NCBI GenBank assembly: GCA_947625555.1
Contig: CANQOT010000007.1
Span: 17,414 to 81,413 of the forward strand
Direction: 5' to 3'
From: an uncultured Clostridia bacterium
GTDB taxonomy: Bacteria; Bacillota; Clostridia; Christensenellales; Borkfalkiaceae
Length of the DNA stretch: 64,000 nt
Shown here: positions 7,649-15,288 of the stretch, in pieces
Position numbering within the stretch: position 1 is the first letter of the stretch
How the letters are laid out: the number at the start of each line of letters is the position of its first letter
Notes under the pieces: generated by a model
Told to the model about the DNA's origin: nothing
Databases searched by the model: none
What the model saw: the letters and a program-made list of their open reading frames with translations, nothing else
Position numbers and translations under genes: made by a program

Positions 7649-8018
7649 AGCAGGCGACATAATTTACGCCGAGACTAACGCGGAACTTCTGAACGGGCTG
7701 CTCGGCACCCATTATAAGAGGTACATGAAAGCGTATCGATTTTTGGCTACCGGCGAAATGCTTTGGATGCCGCGATTGGACGGCAAAGTCCGTTCGGGTT
7801 GGAAGGACACGAGGCAAAACGTACAGATCGTCGAAGAATATGTGGGCGCTCCTACGTACCCGAGCGAGATCGATATGGGGCTGGTAGTGCATACAAGAAT
7901 TGTCTTTGAAAAATTCGATCAAAAGTATTTCATCTTCCGCGGCGTTTTCGAGCTCGAGCCGGATTTCACCCTGACGCGCCGCAGTTTTCGCCTCATCAAA
8001 GATGAGATCTTTCTGTGA
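7635..8018 (+). CDS. Small soluble hypothetical protein
   Basis: A 127-residue protein with AAAGGAG before its ATG, overlapping the upstream membrane-protein gene by 14 bp, so the two are probably co-translated. It has no signal peptide or membrane segment. Visible features are KTIKAGDIIYAETNAELLNG at the start, a central KVRSGWKDTRQNVQIVEEYV, and a C-terminal beta-rich stretch (KYFIFRGVFELEPD). I recognise no family. Confidence 0.65.
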   Translation: MKTIKAGDIIYAETNAELLNGLLGTHYKRYMKAYRFLATGEMLWMPRLDGKVRSGWKDTRQNVQIVEEYVGAPTYPSEIDMGLVVHTRIVFEKFDQKYFIFRGVFELEPDFTLTRRSFRLIKDEIFL

Positions 8019-8083
8019 TCGCCCGCAGGGGCACGCCGCTGATGTAAAAGCGTTTGCGCTATCCTTAATTTCGATATGGATCC

Positions 8084-8112
8084 AAGGGAGACAAATATCT
8101 CCCTTGTTTTTT
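8084..8112 (+). terminator. Terminator after the unknown gene pair
   Basis: AAGGGAGA (8084-8091) pairs with TCTCCCTT (8098-8105) across a 6-nt loop and is followed by GTTTTTT. Confidence 0.85.
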
Positions 8113-8116
8113 CTAC

Positions 8117-8151
8117 GCCGCCCGCCGCAATGTGCGGCGGGCGGCCCTTTT
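8117..8151 (+). terminator. Second strong hairpin, backup terminator
   Basis: A perfect 13-bp GC-only stem (8117-8129 with 8133-8145), ATG loop, followed by CCTTTT. Confidence 0.6.
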
Positions 8152-8169
8152 CCGTCGTACAAATTTTTC

Positions 8170-8198
8170 TTGTAAAAAACCTCGCAATGTGATAGAAT
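8170..8198 (+). promoter_or_regulatory. SigA promoter of tex
   Basis: TTGTAA (8170-8175), a 17-bp spacer and TAGAAT (8193-8198), about 50 bp before the ATG. Confidence 0.65.
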
Positions 8199-8247
8199 AG
8201 GACCATCTCCGTCTCAATAAGCGGCGGAGAGTTTTTGAAGGAGAATT

Positions 8248-10437
8248 ATGCAGACCATCGTACAAATTTTAGCGCAGGAACTCGGCAAGCGCGAGGACCA
8301 TGTTCAAAATGTCGTCACCCTCCTCGACGAGGGCAACACCGTGCCCTTCATCGCCCGGTACCGCAAGGAGATGCACGGCACCATGGACGATCAGACCATT
8401 CGCACCCTTGCCGACCGTCTCCAATATCTGCGCAACCTCGAAGCGCGGCGGACGGAGGTCAAAAACTCCATCGAAGCGCAGGGCAAGCTCACCCCCGAGC
8501 TGTCCGCGGCCATCGACGGCGCCGCGACCCTCGCCGAAGTGGAGGATCTCTACCGCCCCTATAAGCAGAAGCGCCGCACCCGCGCGACCGTCGCCAAGGA
8601 GAAGGGGCTCGAACCCCTCGCCGCACTTCTCTTCGCACAGGAGGCCGATTGCCCCGTGCCCGAGGAGGAGGCGCAAAAGTACATCGACCCCGAAAAGAAG
8701 GTGGAGAGCGTCGAGGACGCCCTCGCGGGGGCGGGCGACATCGTCGCCGAATGGATCTCGGACGACGCCGACGTTCGGAAGGCCCTCCGCAACTTCTTCG
8801 TAAAATATGCTTCCGTCGTCACCGAGGCCGCAAAGAAGGACCCCGAGGATACCGTCTACCGCAATTACTACCGGTTCAGCTCGCCCGTGTGCAAGGTGGC
8901 GGGGCACCAGGTGCTCGCCTTCAACCGCGGGGAGCGGGAGGAAGTTCTCAAAGTCGCCATCGAAATAGACCGCGAAGTCGCCCTGGGGCTCGTCACGCGG
9001 CGGGTGGTGAAGAAGCCTTCCTGCAATTCCACCGCCTTCGTGGAGGCGGCGGCGGGGGACGCCTACGACCGCCTCATCTTCCCCTCCGTCGAGCGCGAGA
9101 TCCGCTCCATGCTGACGGATGCGGCGAGCGAGGGGGCGATCGGGCAGTTCGCCCTCAATTTGAAGCCCCTTTTGATGCAGCCGCCCGTCAAGGGCTTCGT
9201 CACGATGGGGCTCGACCCCGGGTACCGCATGGGCTGCAAGGTGGCCGTCGTCGACGGCACGGGCAAGGTGCTCGATACGGCAGTCGTCTACCCGACCTAC
9301 GGCGAACGGCAAAAGCGGGAGTGCATCGAAAAGCTCTCCGCACTCATCAAAAAACACAAGGTGCAACACATCGCCATCGGCAACGGCACGGCGAGCCGCG
9401 AGACCGAGCAGATGACGGTGGAACTCATCGCCTCCCTCGGACATGGTGCGGGCGTTTCCTATATGATCGTGAGCGAGGCGGGGGCTTCCGTCTATTCCGC
9501 CTCCCCCCTTGCGGCCAAGGAATTTCCCGAGTTCGACGTCAATCTCCGCTCGGCCGTCTCCATTGCGAGAAGGTTGCAGGACCCCTTGGCCGAGCTCGTC
9601 AAGATCGACCCCAAGTCCATCGGCGTGGGGCAGTACCAGCACGACATGCCCGAAAAGCGCCTCTCGGAAGCGCTCGACGCCGTCGTCGAGGACTGCGTCA
9701 ACGCGGTGGGGGTGGATGTGAACACGGCCTCCGCGCCCCTTCTCGCCCGCGTGGCGGGGCTCAATGCGGGCGTCGCGGCGAACATCGTCAAATATCGCGA
9801 GGAGAACGGCTCGTTCACGTCGAGGAAGCAGATCCTCAAAGTCAAGGGGTTGGGCGCAAAGGCCTTCGAGCAGTGCGCGGGCTTTTTGCGCGTGCCCGAG
9901 AGCCGCGAGGTGCTCGATAACACTGCCGTGCACCCCGAGAGCTATGCGGCGGCGGAAAAACTTCTCGCCCTTTGCGGCTTCACCGCCGAGGACGTGCGTG
10001 CGGGCAGACTTGCGGGGCTTCGGGAACGCATCAAGGCGCAGGGGGAGGCCAAGGCGGCACAAGCGTGCGGCGTGGGCGTTCCCACCCTCTCCGACATCAT
10101 CACCGAACTCATGAAGCCCGGCCGCGACCCCCGCGACGAGCTCCCCGCGCCCCTTCTGCGCACCGACGTTATGGAGATCAAGGACTTGAAGCCCGGCATG
10201 GAGCTCAAAGGCACGGTGCGCAACGTCATCGACTTCGGCGCCTTCGTCGATATCGGCGTGCACCAGGACGGCCTCGTGCACATTTCCGAGATCTCGGATA
10301 GGTTCATCCGCCATCCCTCGGAGGTCGTCTCCGTGGGCGACGTCGTCACCGTTTGGGTGAAAGACGTGGACGAGAAGAAGATGCGCATCTCCCTCACGAT
10401 GAAGCATCCGAAGGCTCCCGCCGCCGTCCGTTCATGA
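8248..10437 (+). CDS. tex: Tex-family RNA-binding transcription accessory protein
   Basis: A 729-residue protein of the usual Tex length and order: an N-terminal helical Tex domain (about 1-190), a YqgF/RuvC-like domain around GLDPGYRMGCKVAVVD (about 318-440), helix-hairpin-helix repeats (about 490-560, with NIVKYREENGSFTSRKQIL) and a C-terminal S1 RNA-binding domain (about 645-720, with GTVRNVIDFGAFVDIGVHQD). Tex proteins bind nucleic acid and influence transcript stability or processing; no enzymatic activity is established. GAAGGAG precedes the ATG, and the gene has its own promoter and terminators on its upstream side. Confidence 0.95.
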   Translation: MQTIVQILAQELGKREDHVQNVVTLLDEGNTVPFIARYRKEMHGTMDDQTIRTLADRLQYLRNLEARRTEVKNSIEAQGKLTPELSAAIDGAATLAEVEDLYRPYKQKRRTRATVAKEKGLEPLAALLFAQEADCPVPEEEAQKYIDPEKKVESVEDALAGAGDIVAEWISDDADVRKALRNFFVKYASVVTEAAKKDPEDTVYRNYYRFSSPVCKVAGHQVLAFNRGEREEVLKVAIEIDREVALGLVTRRVVKKPSCNSTAFVEAAAGDAYDRLIFPSVEREIRSMLTDAASEGAIGQFALNLKPLLMQPPVKGFVTMGLDPGYRMGCKVAVVDGTGKVLDTAVVYPTYGERQKRECIEKLSALIKKHKVQHIAIGNGTASRETEQMTVELIASLGHGAGVSYMIVSEAGASVYSASPLAAKEFPEFDVNLRSAVSIARRLQDPLAELVKIDPKSIGVGQYQHDMPEKRLSEALDAVVEDCVNAVGVDVNTASAPLLARVAGLNAGVAANIVKYREENGSFTSRKQILKVKGLGAKAFEQCAGFLRVPESREVLDNTAVHPESYAAAEKLLALCGFTAEDVRAGRLAGLRERIKAQGEAKAAQACGVGVPTLSDIITELMKPGRDPRDELPAPLLRTDVMEIKDLKPGMELKGTVRNVIDFGAFVDIGVHQDGLVHISEISDRFIRHPSEVVSVGDVVTVWVKDVDEKKMRISLTMKHPKAPAAVRS

Positions 10438-10520
10438 AGAAAGACCACGACCTTTGCCGCCCGCAACAGAGCTACGGGCGGCTCCTACTTTCTTTTTTGT
10501 CATGAAAAACCGTTACACGG

Positions 10521-10549
10521 TTGACAAGCTGTTGTAAACAAGTTATACT
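10521..10549 (+). promoter_or_regulatory. SigA promoter of the redox operon
   Basis: TTGACA (10521-10526), a 17-bp spacer and TATACT (10544-10549). It overlaps a palindrome at 10539-10557 and drives the genes at 10607-13737. Confidence 0.8.
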
Positions 10550-10557
10550 ATAACTTG
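10539..10557. promoter_or_regulatory. 19-bp palindromic operator over the -10 box
   Basis: CAAGTTATA-C-TATAACTTG is a perfect 9-bp inverted repeat centred on the -10 region. Size and position are typical of sites for dimeric MarR or TetR repressors. No such regulator gene is adjacent, so the binder is unknown. Confidence 0.6.
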
Positions 10558-10606
10558 CAATCCGCTCCGACGGATGAGTTACGCATGCAAAAAAGGGGAT
10601 CGGCCT

Positions 10607-12151
10607 ATGAAAATTGCAATGACGGGTACAAGCGGGAATATGGGAAGGGAAGCGCTCCGCCAGACGATGGAGCTTTCTTCCGTGACCTATGTCCGCGTGC
10701 TCCTTTCCGATAAAAAGAAGAACGACAAACTCGCGAAACAGCTCAAAAAGAGATACGGCGACCGCATTCAGATCGTGCGCGGGACCATCGCCGACCCCGC
10801 CAACTGCGCAAAGCTCGTCGAGGGGGTCGACTACGTCGTGCACATGGCGGCCGTCATTCCGCCCGCATCCGATGCGAGCCCTGCGGCGAGCGAGGAGTGC
10901 AACAAGCGCGGGGCCGTCGCCATCATCGACGCCGTGAAGGCCTGCTCTCCCCAACCCAAATATATCCATATCTCGACGGTCGCCCTCTACGGCAACCGCA
11001 ACGAAAAGCATCCCTTCGGCCGCGTCGGCGACCCGCTCCTCGTGAGCCCCTTCGACCATTACGCGATGGACAAGCTCTACGGCGAGCGCTATTGCCTCGA
11101 CGCAGGCCTCGACTGCTGGGCCGTCCTCCGTCAGACGGCGATGTTGCACCCCAACATGATGCACGATAACATCTCCGACGGTCTCATGTTCCATACGGCG
11201 GCGAACGCCCCCTTGGAGTGGGTGAGCTCGCGGGACAGCGGCTACCTCATAAAGCGCATTTTGGAGCGCGACGGGAAGGGGGAAGTGCCGCAATTTTGGA
11301 AGAAGATCTACAACATCGGCGCAGGGTTCAAGGGCATGGAGACGGGTTACGATACCTTCAACGACGGGTTCGCCATCATCGGCGGCTCGGCGGAAAAGTT
11401 CTTCAAGCCCCATTGGCTCGCCTCGCGCAACTTCCACGGACTTTGGTTCTACGACGGCGGCGAGCTCGAAGAGCTCTTCTCCTACCAGCGCGACGACGTC
11501 CACGAATATTGGAAGTGGATCGGTTCGCAGCACAAGCTCTATAAGCTGGGCAAGCTCGTTCCGCGCGGGCTCATCGACCTCTTCCTCTTCCGCCGCTTGC
11601 GCAACCACCGCAATTCGCCCTACCGCTGGGTGAAGAACAAGGACGAAGCGCGCGTCATCGCCACCTTCGGCTCCATGGAGGAAGCCCGGACCCTCTCGCA
11701 CGATTGGAAGGACTATAAGCTCATCGCGAGGGGGGATTTCGGCGATTACGACGCGATGCGCGATAAGCAAAACGCCGCCCTTTTGGACCACGGTTACGAC
11801 GAAGAAAAGCCCATGTCCGCATGGACGAAGGAGGACTTACAGGGCGCGGCGCGCTTCCGCGGCGGCGAGCTCGTGAGCGAAGTCTACGGCGGCGACCCTT
11901 ACGAGAAACTCATGTGGAAGTGCCACGACGGGCACACCTTTAAGGCGAGCGCCTACACCGTCCTTCGCGGGGGGCATTGGTGCCCGCAGTGCTGCCAGCC
12001 CGCGCCGTGGAACTTCGACCGCATCGCAAAGTACAGTCCCTTCGTCGCACAGGTCTGGTACGATTCGCACGGGAAGGAGGAAAATTACACCTACGGTCTC
12101 AATGAAGACGGTTCCTGCTTCGCCCAAAAATTCGGGGAGGATGAGAGATGA
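10607..12151 (+). CDS. Extended SDR (NAD-dependent epimerase/dehydratase family) with C-terminal zinc-ribbon-like domain
   Basis: A 514-residue protein. The N-terminal half is a Rossmann-fold extended short-chain dehydrogenase: the nucleotide motif MTGTSGNMGREALRQ (about 3-18), a VDYVVHMAA strand, the YAMDK active-site pair (about 151-155) and STVALYG. The last 110 residues carry KCHDGHTFKASAYTVLRGG and HWCPQCCQP, a Cys/His arrangement resembling a treble-clef or zinc ribbon, which is unusual for an SDR. The ATG at 10607 follows AGGGG; the longer frame to 10574 lacks a ribosome site. It is the first gene of an operon with an EFR1-type ferredoxin and a flavin reductase. Substrate unknown. Confidence 0.8.
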   Translation: MKIAMTGTSGNMGREALRQTMELSSVTYVRVLLSDKKKNDKLAKQLKKRYGDRIQIVRGTIADPANCAKLVEGVDYVVHMAAVIPPASDASPAASEECNKRGAVAIIDAVKACSPQPKYIHISTVALYGNRNEKHPFGRVGDPLLVSPFDHYAMDKLYGERYCLDAGLDCWAVLRQTAMLHPNMMHDNISDGLMFHTAANAPLEWVSSRDSGYLIKRILERDGKGEVPQFWKKIYNIGAGFKGMETGYDTFNDGFAIIGGSAEKFFKPHWLASRNFHGLWFYDGGELEELFSYQRDDVHEYWKWIGSQHKLYKLGKLVPRGLIDLFLFRRLRNHRNSPYRWVKNKDEARVIATFGSMEEARTLSHDWKDYKLIARGDFGDYDAMRDKQNAALLDHGYDEEKPMSAWTKEDLQGAARFRGGELVSEVYGGDPYEKLMWKCHDGHTFKASAYTVLRGGHWCPQCCQPAPWNFDRIAKYSPFVAQVWYDSHGKEENYTYGLNEDGSCFAQKFGEDER

Positions 12152-13065
12152 GAACGCTCCTTGCCGTCTTTTCGGGAACGGGGAACACCAAGCGCGTCGC
12201 CGAGCGCATGGCGGAGGAGATCCGCAAACAAGGTCACGCCGCCGAAGTGGTCCTCATCCGAAAGGAGACGCCCATGCCCGCGATCGGGGAGTACGATATG
12301 CTCATTTTGGGCTATCCCGTGCACGCGTTCAACGCCCCCAAAGCGGTATTGAAGTTTATAAAGACGCTCCCCAAGACGGAGCAGATGCCCGTCTATCTTC
12401 TGCGCACCTCGGGCGAGCCCTCCAAGCTCAACGACGCCTCGGGCATCTCGCCGAGGAGGATCTTGAAGCGCCGCGGCTATGCGGTGAAGGGGGAGTTCGT
12501 CTATGTGATGCCCTACAACATCATCTTCCGCCATTCCGACGGCATGGCCGCGCGCATGTGGCAGGCGGTGGAACTCCGTATCCCGCGCGATACGAAGGCC
12601 ATTTTGGAGGGCGCGGAGAATTTGAAGCACGTGGGTCCCGTGCGGCGGGCGGCGGCGTTTGCCGTGCGCATCGAGCACCCCGCGATGCCCATTCTCGGCA
12701 AGACCTTCCACGCCTCCAAGAAGAAGTGCGTGGGTTGCGGCGCATGCGTCAGCCTCTGCCCGCGCGGCAACATTCATATGAAGAAGGGCAGGCCGCACTT
12801 CGGCATGCACTGCGTCGGCTGCATGGCGTGCGCGTTCGGCTGTCCCGAGGACGCCGTGAAGATCTCCCTGCTCAATGCGTGGCGCGTCAACGGGCAGTAT
12901 TCCTTCGACGGGACGCCCGCCGAGGACGAGGAAGTGGGCAGGTATTGCCGCAAGATGTATCTCCGCTACTTCCACGAGAGCGAGGAGGCCCATGAGGCCG
13001 CGCCCTGCGACGGCTCCGCACAGGGGAAAGAGGAAGATCCCGATCGCAAGTTCAAGGCGGATTGA
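12148..13065 (+). CDS. EFR1-family flavodoxin-ferredoxin fusion
   Basis: A 305-residue protein with an N-terminal flavodoxin-like domain (about 1-170, beginning LLAVFSGTGNTKRVAERMAE, which fits an FMN phosphate loop) and a C-terminal pair of 4Fe-4S motifs, CVGCGACVSLCP (about 194-205) and CVGCMACAFGCP (about 221-232). This is the EFR1 arrangement, an electron carrier moving electrons between flavin and iron-sulfur centres. It overlaps the SDR stop codon by 4 bp, so the two are translationally coupled. The partners are probably the flanking oxidoreductases. Confidence 0.9.
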   Translation: MRTLLAVFSGTGNTKRVAERMAEEIRKQGHAAEVVLIRKETPMPAIGEYDMLILGYPVHAFNAPKAVLKFIKTLPKTEQMPVYLLRTSGEPSKLNDASGISPRRILKRRGYAVKGEFVYVMPYNIIFRHSDGMAARMWQAVELRIPRDTKAILEGAENLKHVGPVRRAAAFAVRIEHPAMPILGKTFHASKKKCVGCGACVSLCPRGNIHMKKGRPHFGMHCVGCMACAFGCPEDAVKISLLNAWRVNGQYSFDGTPAEDEEVGRYCRKMYLRYFHESEEAHEAAPCDGSAQGKEEDPDRKFKAD

Positions 13066-13107
13066 AGTCCGCCTTCTATCATAAATATATTGAAAGGGGG
13101 AAGGACG

Positions 13108-13737
13108 ATGAAAGCGCTCCTTATAAACGGCAGCCCCAACGAGAAGGGGTGTACTTATACCGCGCTGTCGGAAGTGGCCGAAACGCTCAAAAGAGAGGGC
13201 GTGGAGAGCGAAATTTTATGGCTGGGCAAGAGGCCCGTTGCGGGCTGTATCGCCTGCGGACATTGCAAGAGGGAGGGGCTTTGCGTCTTTGACGACCTTG
13301 TCAACAATGTTGCCCGCCGCGTGGAGAGTTTCGAAGCCCTCATCGTGGGCTCGCCCGTCTACTATGCGGGCCCGAGCGGGCAGGTCACGGCCTTTTTAGA
13401 CCGTCTCTTTTACGTTGCGGGCAGGAAGATGGCGGGAAAATTGGGCGCGGCCGTCGTCAGTTGCAGGCGCGGGGGTGCGAGCGCGGCCTTCGACCGCCTC
13501 AACAAATATTTCATGATGAACTGCATGCCCGTTGTCTCCTCGCAATATTGGAACCAGGTGCACGGCAACACGCCCGAGGAAGTGAAGAAGGACGCCGAGG
13601 GGTTGCAGACGATGCGCACGCTTGCGCGGTACACGGCGTGGCTCATGAAGTGTAAGGAAGCGGGCGAATTGCAGGGAATATTTGTTCCCGCCCCCGAGCA
13701 GCCCCGCCTGCGCACCAATTTTATAAGGGAAGAATGA
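13108..13737 (+). CDS. NADPH-dependent FMN reductase / iron-sulfur flavoprotein family
   Basis: A 209-residue flavodoxin-like protein: FMN phosphate-binding LINGSPNEKGCTYTAL (about 4-19), the Cys cluster CIACGHCKREGLC (about 48-60, CxxCxxCx5C as in iron-sulfur flavoproteins) and the flavin-contact motif VGSPVYYAGPSGQ (about 83-95). The ATG at 13108 follows GGAAGGA. It is the last gene of the redox operon and is followed by a strong terminator. It probably reduces flavin or quinone substrates; the physiological partner is not evident. Confidence 0.85.
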   Translation: MKALLINGSPNEKGCTYTALSEVAETLKREGVESEILWLGKRPVAGCIACGHCKREGLCVFDDLVNNVARRVESFEALIVGSPVYYAGPSGQVTAFLDRLFYVAGRKMAGKLGAAVVSCRRGGASAAFDRLNKYFMMNCMPVVSSQYWNQVHGNTPEEVKKDAEGLQTMRTLARYTAWLMKCKEAGELQGIFVPAPEQPRLRTNFIREE

Positions 13738-13758
13738 AATTCCAAGAGAATGAGTTGC

Positions 13759-13787
13759 TCCGCCCGACTTTTCGGGCGGATTTTTTT
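13759..13787 (+). terminator. Terminator of the redox operon
   Basis: TCCGCCCGA (13759-13767) pairs with TCGGGCGGA (13772-13780) across a 4-nt loop and is followed by seven T. Confidence 0.9.
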
Positions 13788-13794
13788 GGAAAGG

Positions 13795-14850
13795 CTTCCC
13801 CCCAAGGGGGGGAAGCTGTCACCGCAGGTGACTGATGAGGGTATCCTCATTCCGAACCCCTGAAAGGGGTGAGTGAATCTTGCCCCCTCCATGGGGGCGG
13901 CGCCCTCATTCCGAGCGAAGCGAGTGAATCTTGCCCTTTGTCCAACGCGTCATTCCGAGGGCGTAGCCCGAGAGAATCCCCTAAATGAAAACACGGACTT
14001 CGTATAAGGGGATACACTCGCCTTCGGCTCGGTATGACAGTGGGAACCCCCGCCTTGTCAAACGTGTCATTCCGAGGGCGTAGCCCGCCCCTCACCCTCA
14101 TTCCGAGGCCACATAGTGGCCGAGTGAATCTTGCCCCCTCCATGGGAGGGGGGTAGGGGGGTGGGGTGACGTTCAAATTCGTCACTCTGTCCCGACCGCG
14201 GCTTCTATTGATTATCCAAGGTCGGCACGAGCCGAAGGCGAAGTAGCCTGTCGAAGGGTCTCCTTATTTTATAATGCGGAGATGTTTCGACTTCGGCTCC
14301 ACCTCCGCTCAACATGACGAAAGTATAGCTCGCCCCACCACAGTCACGCGTGCGCGTGACAGCTCCTCCCACGGAGGAGCCATGCGTTACCGCCCCCTCC
14401 ATGGGAGGGGGGTAGGGGGGTGGGGTGACGTTCTAATCACGTCATTCCGCCCCGACCGCGGTTTCTATTGATTATCCAAGGTCGGCACGAGCCGAAGGCG
14501 AAGTAGCCTGTCGAAGGGTCTCTGCATTATAAAAATATGGAGATGTTTCGACTTCGGCTTCGCCTCCGCTCAACATGACGAAAAAGAACACGCCCCACCA
14601 CAGTCACGCGCGAGCGTGACAGCTCCTCCCACGGAGGAGCCATGCGTTACCGCCCCCTCCATGGGAGGGGGGTAGGGGGGTGGGGTGACGTTCTAATCAC
14701 GTCATTCCGAGCGTAGTCGAGGAATGACCTTATTCTATAATATGGAGATGTTTCGACTTCGGCTCCGCCTTCGCTCAACATGACGAAAAAGAACACGCCC
14801 CACCACAGTCACGCGTGCGCGTGACAGCCCCTCCCACGGAGGAGCCATGT
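13795..14850. repeat. Intergenic hairpin-repeat block
   Basis: A non-coding mosaic of short GC-rich palindromic elements. It includes three copies of the G-rich unit GGGAGGGGGGTAGGGGGGT (near 14142, 14400 and 14663), CAT..GAGC..ATC stem-loops (for example 13909-13935), GCTCCTCCCACGGAGGAGC hairpins, and elements of the CAGTCACGC..GCGTGACAGC type. The same families recur in every large gap of the window. Confidence 0.85.
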
Positions 14851-14890
14851 CCCCCCTCAAAAAAATTTCAAAAAATTTTTTAGAAAAAGA

Positions 14891-14919
14891 TGTAACTTTT
14901 TGGGCGGTCGATACGTCTA
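14891..14919 (+). promoter_or_regulatory. ECF-type promoter P3
   Basis: TGTAAC (14891-14896), a 17-bp spacer and CGTCTA (14914-14919) followed by TATA. It matches P1 (1922-1950) in both boxes and in spacing. It would transcribe the A-tract region and then the lipoprotein gene at 15289. Confidence 0.55.
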
Positions 14920-14956
14920 TATAAGTGTAAGACCCTCAAAAGAAGCGCGGCGGCGC

Positions 14957-15112
14957 AAAAGCAGCGCAAAAAATTGCAAAATTGTTCAATAATTTCACAA
15001 AAGATTGCCCAAAAACGGCCCCCAAACGGTCAAAAATTGCCAAAATGGCCAAAAACAGCGCAAAAACAGTGCAAAAGCGGCTCAAAAAATTGTACAAAAG
15101 ATCAAACAAAAA
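14957..15112. other. Phased A-tract region, probably curved DNA
   Basis: About thirteen runs of three to six A begin at 14957, 14968, 14978, 14999, 15011, 15024, 15032, 15042, 15051, 15062, 15073, 15084, 15096 and 15108. Most are 9-12 bp apart, close to the helical repeat. Phased A-tracts bend DNA. The open frame here (14982-15263) has no ribosome site and looks like a by-product of the repeat. Confidence 0.6.
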
Positions 15113-15198
15113 CTTTTCACGGTCAAAAAGTGTAATTTCGAAACCTCATACCCCGAAATTAAATGAAAAAAATAAACAAATTATTTTCGAAATAACCA

Positions 15199-15227
15199 TT
15201 GACTTCCTGAAAAAATGTTGTTATAAT
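15199..15227 (+). promoter_or_regulatory. SigA promoter of the lipoprotein gene at 15289
   Basis: TTGACT (15199-15204), a 17-bp spacer and TATAAT (15222-15227). The spacer holds A6 and lacks the G-runs of the paralogs. Confidence 0.8.
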
Positions 15228-15288
15228 ATGCGGCGTGAGGTGGTCGTAGCACCCACAAAATAAAAATAATCAAAGGAGTTATGGAATT

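Noticed and set aside
8269..10407. A 712-codon open frame on the minus strand opposite tex
   Set aside because: It mirrors the whole of a clear Tex gene, has no domain, ribosome site or promoter, and such antisense frames are expected in GC-rich DNA. The same applies to long frames opposite dnaK, the HD gene, PhoH and the ger operon.
13795..14850. Regularly recurring palindromes as a possible CRISPR array
   Set aside because: Repeats are of several different types with unequal spacing, the intervening sequence is itself repeated, and no cas genes are present.
14982..15263. A 93-residue Lys-rich frame in the A-tract region
   Set aside because: No ribosome site, starts at TTG, composition simply reflects the CAAAA periodicity, and it overlaps the SigA promoter of the next gene.
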